The notes below the pieces were generated by a model. It was not told where the DNA came from, searched no databases, and was given only the letters and a program-made list of their open reading frames with translations. Position numbers and translations under genes: made by a program. From the NCBI RefSeq assembly GCF_003024715.1, contig NZ_PYLO01000001.1:248001-312000 (forward strand): 64,000 nt of DNA, written 5' to 3'. This document shows, piece after piece, positions 60,725-64,000 of this stretch (position 1 is its first letter; each line of letters opens with the position of its first letter). The DNA is from Clostridium fessum (lineage in GTDB: Bacteria; Bacillota; Clostridia; Lachnospirales; Lachnospiraceae).

Positions 60725-61483
60725 ATGCTGCAGGAAAAAGAAGAACAGCTTTTAAAAAAGAGAATGATAGAACTGGCCGGACTCTGTTATCAGCGCGATA
60801 TACAGACAAGTACCGGCTTTTTGTCGTTAAATGAACAGACGATCTTTCACTCGATCGAGAAGACGCTGCCGCCGGTGCGGACTTGCCTGACGGGTGGCTT
60901 TGAGGGCGCAGAGCGCAAACTTCTTTGTTTTCTGGCTTCGTATGACGATGAGGAGTTTGGACTTCCGATTGCCGTGTTGGAGGTCATTCCGGCAAACCTG
61001 CGTTACAGTGAGGCGCTGACGCACCGGGATTATCTCGGGGCGCTCATGAACCTGGGGATTGAGCGCAGCTGCATCGGGGATATTCTGATGAAGGAAAATG
61101 GCTGCTGCGTCTTCTGCCAGGAAAAGATGGCGGATTATCTCTGCCAGGAACTCACGATGGTGCGCCACACCTCTGTGATCTGCCGCAAGGCGGACGCGAC
61201 GGAGCCGATCACACCGAAGATGGAGCGCGTGAGTGGAAGCGTTGCATCACCGCGTCTTGACAGTGTGATCGCGATGGTATTTTCATCCTCCCGCACGAAG
61301 ATACTGCCGCTCATTGAGGGTGAAAAGGTGTTTATTGACGGGAAACAGGTGACTTCCCCGGCGGTGCAGCTTAAAGAGGGCGAGATTGTATCTGTGCGCG
61401 GCATGGGAAAATTCCGCTTTGCCGGGAGCGGGGGATTGTCGAAAAAGGGACGTCTGTATGTTTATGCGGATAAATATGTGTAA
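60725..61483 (+). CDS. ylmH: YlmH family S4-domain RNA-binding protein
   Basis: A 252-residue protein related to YlmH, encoded in the yggS-sepF-ylmG-ylmH-divIVA cluster of Gram-positive bacteria. An N-terminal domain (RMIELAGLCYQRDIQTSTGFLSLNEQTIF, LGIERSCIGDILM) is followed by a C-terminal S4 RNA-binding domain (SPRLDSVIAMVFSSSRTKILPLIEGEKVFIDGKQVTSPAVQLKEGEIVSVRGMGKFRF). Recent work on the family points to a ribosome-associated quality-control role. ylmG and divIVA are not in the normal position here. AGGAG lies upstream of ATG 60725. Confidence 0.9.
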   Translation: MLQEKEEQLLKKRMIELAGLCYQRDIQTSTGFLSLNEQTIFHSIEKTLPPVRTCLTGGFEGAERKLLCFLASYDDEEFGLPIAVLEVIPANLRYSEALTHRDYLGALMNLGIERSCIGDILMKENGCCVFCQEKMADYLCQELTMVRHTSVICRKADATEPITPKMERVSGSVASPRLDSVIAMVFSSSRTKILPLIEGEKVFIDGKQVTSPAVQLKEGEIVSVRGMGKFRFAGSGGLSKKGRLYVYADKYV

Positions 61484-61504
61484 AAAAGAAAGGACTGAAA
61501 ACAA

Positions 61505-62614
61505 ATGACAGCTGTAAAGAATGAGAAAATGAATCGCGTAACCGTTCACCTGGACGAGAAGCCGATCTATGATATTGTGATGACCGAAGATTTTTCGGCA
61601 CTTCCGGGTGAAATCGAAAAATTCTCCATTTCAAACCGCCGTCTCTGCATCGTGACGGATTCGAACGTAGAAAAATTATATCTGAATGAGGTAAAAGAAC
61701 TTCTGGCGCCGTGCTGCAAGACGGTAATTTCGTTCGTATTTCCGGCGGGCGAGGAGCACAAAAACCTCGACACCGTCCGGGATTTATATGAGACCTTGAT
61801 TTTGAACCATTTTGACCGCAACGATATGCTGGCAGCACTCGGCGGCGGAGTTGTGGGCGATCTCTGCGGATTCGCGGCGGCGACTTATCTGCGCGGCGTT
61901 GCCTTCATGCAGATTCCGACGACGCTTCTTTCCCAGGTGGACAGCAGCATTGGCGGCAAGACGGGCGTTGATTTTGACGCGTACAAAAATATGGTTGGCG
62001 CGTTTCATATGCCGAAGCTGGTATTTACCAATATCAATACGCTTCAGACGCTTCCGGACAACCAGTTTTCCGCCGGTATGGGCGAGGTTATCAAACATGG
62101 TCTGATCAAGGATGCGGCATATTATGAGTGGCTGCTTGAAAATGCGGCAGATATCTGGGCGAGAAAGCCGGAGGCACTCCGCAAGACAGTGACCTGGAGC
62201 AATGAGATCAAGCGTGCTGTGGTAGAGAAGGATCCGACCGAAAAAGGCGACCGTATGCTCTTAAACTTTGGTCATACGCTGGGACACGCGATCGAGAAGC
62301 TGAAAAACTTTGAACTTCTGCACGGTGAATGCGTGGCACTCGGCGCGCTGGCAGCGATGAAGCTGTCGGAAAACCGCGGCATGATCAAACCGGAGGAAAC
62401 AAACCGCTTCAAAGAAGCACTGGGAGAATTCCATATCGGTACGCAGGTATCCGGGCTTGAGAAAGATGCGATTGTGGCAGCGTCCAAGAACGACAAGAAG
62501 ATGGATTCTGGCATCATCAAATTTATTCTCATTCATTCTATCGGCGACGCCTACGTGGATCGCACAGTAACCGAGGACGAGATGAAACAGGCACTCGATC
62601 AGGTGCTGGTATAA
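61505..62614 (+). CDS. aroB: 3-dehydroquinate synthase
   Basis: AroB makes 3-dehydroquinate from DAHP, an early shikimate step. The 369 residues are complete, with the NAD-binding GGGVVGDLCGFAAATYLRGVAFMQIPTTLLSQVDSSIGGKTGVD block, the GMGEVIKHGLIKD segment and the metal-binding residues in LNFGHTLGHAIE and LLHGECVALG. AAGAAAGGACTG precedes ATG 61505. Other shikimate genes are not nearby, so its position between ylmH and lspA is incidental. Confidence 0.96.
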   Translation: MTAVKNEKMNRVTVHLDEKPIYDIVMTEDFSALPGEIEKFSISNRRLCIVTDSNVEKLYLNEVKELLAPCCKTVISFVFPAGEEHKNLDTVRDLYETLILNHFDRNDMLAALGGGVVGDLCGFAAATYLRGVAFMQIPTTLLSQVDSSIGGKTGVDFDAYKNMVGAFHMPKLVFTNINTLQTLPDNQFSAGMGEVIKHGLIKDAAYYEWLLENAADIWARKPEALRKTVTWSNEIKRAVVEKDPTEKGDRMLLNFGHTLGHAIEKLKNFELLHGECVALGALAAMKLSENRGMIKPEETNRFKEALGEFHIGTQVSGLEKDAIVAASKNDKKMDSGIIKFILIHSIGDAYVDRTVTEDEMKQALDQVLV

Positions 62615-62636
62615 TAGCAGGAAAGGAATCAGGTGC

Positions 62637-63161
62637 ATGAACACGAAATTACGACAGTTCTTTATCTTTTTTATCGGGCTGGGAGTCAGCATCGGACTGG
62701 ATCAGTTTACAAAACATCTGGCAGTTGTCCATCTGAAAGGGCAGAAGCCATTTGTGCTCATTAAGGGTGTGTTTGAATTTTATTATTCTGAAAACCGCGG
62801 CGCTGCTTTTGGAATGCTGCAGGGACGGCAGGGATTCTTCTTCCTGATTGCAGCGGCAGTCATTCTGGCAGTGTTGTGGGCGGTTTACCGGATGCCGGCA
62901 GGGAAACGGTATCTGCCGCTGATGTGCAGCTTGTTTCTGCTCGTATCAGGCGCAGTTGGCAATATGATCGACCGTCTGACACAGAAATATGTGGTGGATT
63001 TCCTGTATTTTAAGCTGATTGATTTCCCGATTTTTAATGTGGCAGACTGCTATGTGGTGATCGCGACTTTCTCGCTGATCCTTCTGTTTTTCTTCTTCTA
63101 TTCGGATGAGGAACTGGAATTTCTTTCTTTTAAAGGTGCGAAAAAGGAGTCGGGGCGATGA
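62637..63161 (+). CDS. lspA: Lipoprotein signal peptidase
   Basis: LspA cleaves the signal peptide of lipidated prolipoproteins; the window encodes several of its clients, such as LivK, OppA and the DUF3048 protein. The 174 residues have four membrane helices and the catalytic Asp pair in VSGAVGNMIDRLTQ and FPIFNVADCYVVIA. The NRGAAFGML motif is present. The C-terminal tail is longer and more acidic than usual. It starts 22 bases after aroB with CAGGAAAGG and its stop overlaps the next gene. Confidence 0.95.
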   Translation: MNTKLRQFFIFFIGLGVSIGLDQFTKHLAVVHLKGQKPFVLIKGVFEFYYSENRGAAFGMLQGRQGFFFLIAAAVILAVLWAVYRMPAGKRYLPLMCSLFLLVSGAVGNMIDRLTQKYVVDFLYFKLIDFPIFNVADCYVVIATFSLILLFFFFYSDEELEFLSFKGAKKESGR

Positions 63162-64000
63162 TGCAGGAATATCTGGTTCCAGAAGAGGCGGCTGGAACCC
63201 GCATCGATAAATTTCTGGCGGACGCCTGCCCGGATCTGTCCCGTTCCTTTTTGCAGAAACTTCTGAAAGAGAGCAGCGTGACAGCAGATGGAAAAGCGGT
63301 TAAAAGCAGTTTCAAGGTAAATGGCGGGGAAACTATCGCCTTTGAAGTTCCAAAACCGCAGGAGGCGGCGATCGAGGCGGAAAATATCCCGTTGGACATT
63401 TTGTATGAAGATTCGGATATAATTTTAGTCAATAAGCCGAAGGGGATGGTTGTCCATCCGGCGGCAGGGCATTATACGGGGACTCTGGTCAATGCGCTGA
63501 TATACCATTGCAAGGATCAGCTCTCCGGCATCAACGGAGTCATGCGCCCTGGGATCGTCCATCGGATCGATATGAACACGACCGGTGTGCTGGTGGTGTG
63601 CAAGAATGATTTCGCCCATAATTCACTTGCAGAACAGCTCAAGGTGCATTCGATCACCCGCGTGTATTATGCCATCGTATTTGGCAATCTGCGCGAGGAT
63701 GAGGGCACTGTCCATGCACCGATCGGGCGTCATCCGACGGATCGCAAGAAAATGAGCATCCACTCCAAACAGGGGCGCGATGCGATCACGCATTACCGCG
63801 TACTGGAACGCTTCGGGGCGTATACATTTATCGAGTGCCGCCTGGAGACGGGACGCACACACCAGATCCGCGTCCATATGGCAAGCATCGGTCATCCGCT
63901 TCTGGGCGATGAGGTGTACGGTCCGGCGCGGCAGCCATTTTCACTGGAAGGGCAGACCCTGCATGCGGGAGTCTTAGGCTTTATCCATCCGCGGACTGGG
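63158..64000 (+). CDS. rluD: Large-subunit rRNA pseudouridine synthase, RluD type (cut by window end)
   Basis: The frame stays open to the window end, giving 281 codons. The protein begins with an S4 domain (GTRIDKFLADACPDLSRSFLQKLLKESSVTADGKAVK) and continues with the RluA/RluD catalytic domain: DSDIILVNKPKGMVVHP, the catalytic Asp138 in HRIDMNTTGVLVV, and LETGRTHQIRVHMASIGHPLLGDEVYG. It modifies uridines in 23S rRNA in most RluD proteins. Start ATG 63158 overlaps the lspA stop; ATG 63161 is the next codon. Exact target uridines are inferred. The missing end should be about 20-25 residues. Confidence 0.9.
   Translation, partial: MMQEYLVPEEAAGTRIDKFLADACPDLSRSFLQKLLKESSVTADGKAVKSSFKVNGGETIAFEVPKPQEAAIEAENIPLDILYEDSDIILVNKPKGMVVHPAAGHYTGTLVNALIYHCKDQLSGINGVMRPGIVHRIDMNTTGVLVVCKNDFAHNSLAEQLKVHSITRVYYAIVFGNLREDEGTVHAPIGRHPTDRKKMSIHSKQGRDAITHYRVLERFGAYTFIECRLETGRTHQIRVHMASIGHPLLGDEVYGPARQPFSLEGQTLHAGVLGFIHPRTG

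Noticed and set aside
1-64000. CRISPR array, prophage, toxin-antitoxin or restriction system
   Set aside because: No regularly spaced repeats, phage structural genes, or recognisable toxin, antitoxin or nuclease-methylase pairs were seen on either strand.

Overview
This 64 kb window reads as a chromosomal segment of a spore-forming, anaerobic Gram-positive bacterium, most likely a member of the Lachnospiraceae (Clostridia). The case rests on sporulation genes (spoIVA, yqfC, yqfD), a low-GC-Gram-positive gene order (mutS-mutL-miaA, radC-mreC-mreD-pbp2-minCDE-rodA, yggS-sepF-ylmH), lipoprotein-type binding proteins in place of periplasmic ones, strong AGGAGG-type ribosome binding sites, and many small families (DUF896, DUF3048, DUF4321) typical of Clostridia. 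Every convincing gene lies on the + strand. No rRNA, tRNA, CRISPR array, prophage or complete insertion sequence was seen.

Layout. 1-280: end of gpsA. 600-5630: complete branched-chain amino-acid ABC importer (livK-H-M-G-F) behind a near-perfect promoter. 5720-10620: spoIVA, a beta-CASP metallo-hydrolase, RNase HI and a secreted LprI-like protein. 10800-15730: alaS, rpsU and a large membrane protein. 15790-25285: yqfC-yqfD-phoH-ybeY, a DUF3048 lipoprotein, a MurJ/SpoVB-type flippase, a small exported protein and two FAD enzymes. 25376-36634: DUF896, 5-formyl-THF cyclo-ligase, miaB, an L,D-transpeptidase, mutS, mutL, miaA and a methionine gamma-lyase-like protein. 36770-46505: a cell-shape and division block (DUF4321, radC, mreC, mreD, PBP2, minC, minD, minE, rodA), then mgsA and a D,D-carboxypeptidase. 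46593-55610: a tiny P-loop protein, then a peptide-use operon of two Xaa-Pro peptidases plus oppABCDF. 55943-64000: MalY/PatB lyase with an XRE-cupin regulator, an HlyD-like membrane protein, yggS, sepF, ylmH, aroB, lspA and the start of an rluD-type gene.

How it works together. Two nutrient modules (liv and pep-opp) import and break down amino acids and peptides. Both have a strong stem-loop between the binding-protein gene and the first permease gene, a likely device for making more binding protein. The central block builds the rod-shaped wall and places the division site; dacA, the L,D-transpeptidase, the flippase and sepF add to it. mutS, mutL, miaA, miaB, alaS, rnhA, ybeY and ylmH are housekeeping.

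The most unusual non-coding material is a family of short dispersed elements. One 133-bp copy at 35174-35306 has perfect terminal inverted repeats and a perfect 8-bp target duplication. A second, also 133 bp, lies at 9526-9658. A 41-bp piece matching the end of that second copy is embedded in a coding region at 14121-14161, and degenerate pieces lie at 45039 (supplying the stop codon of rodA) and 57808-57880. A separate 172-nt inverted-repeat element follows oppF. Two genes (spoIVA and the gene at 21942) have their ribosome binding site inside a hairpin. I did not find a clear new defence or mobile system; the best unexplained proteins are the 139-residue P-loop protein, the HlyD-like protein beside yggS-sepF, and the roughly 250-residue insertion in PBP2.
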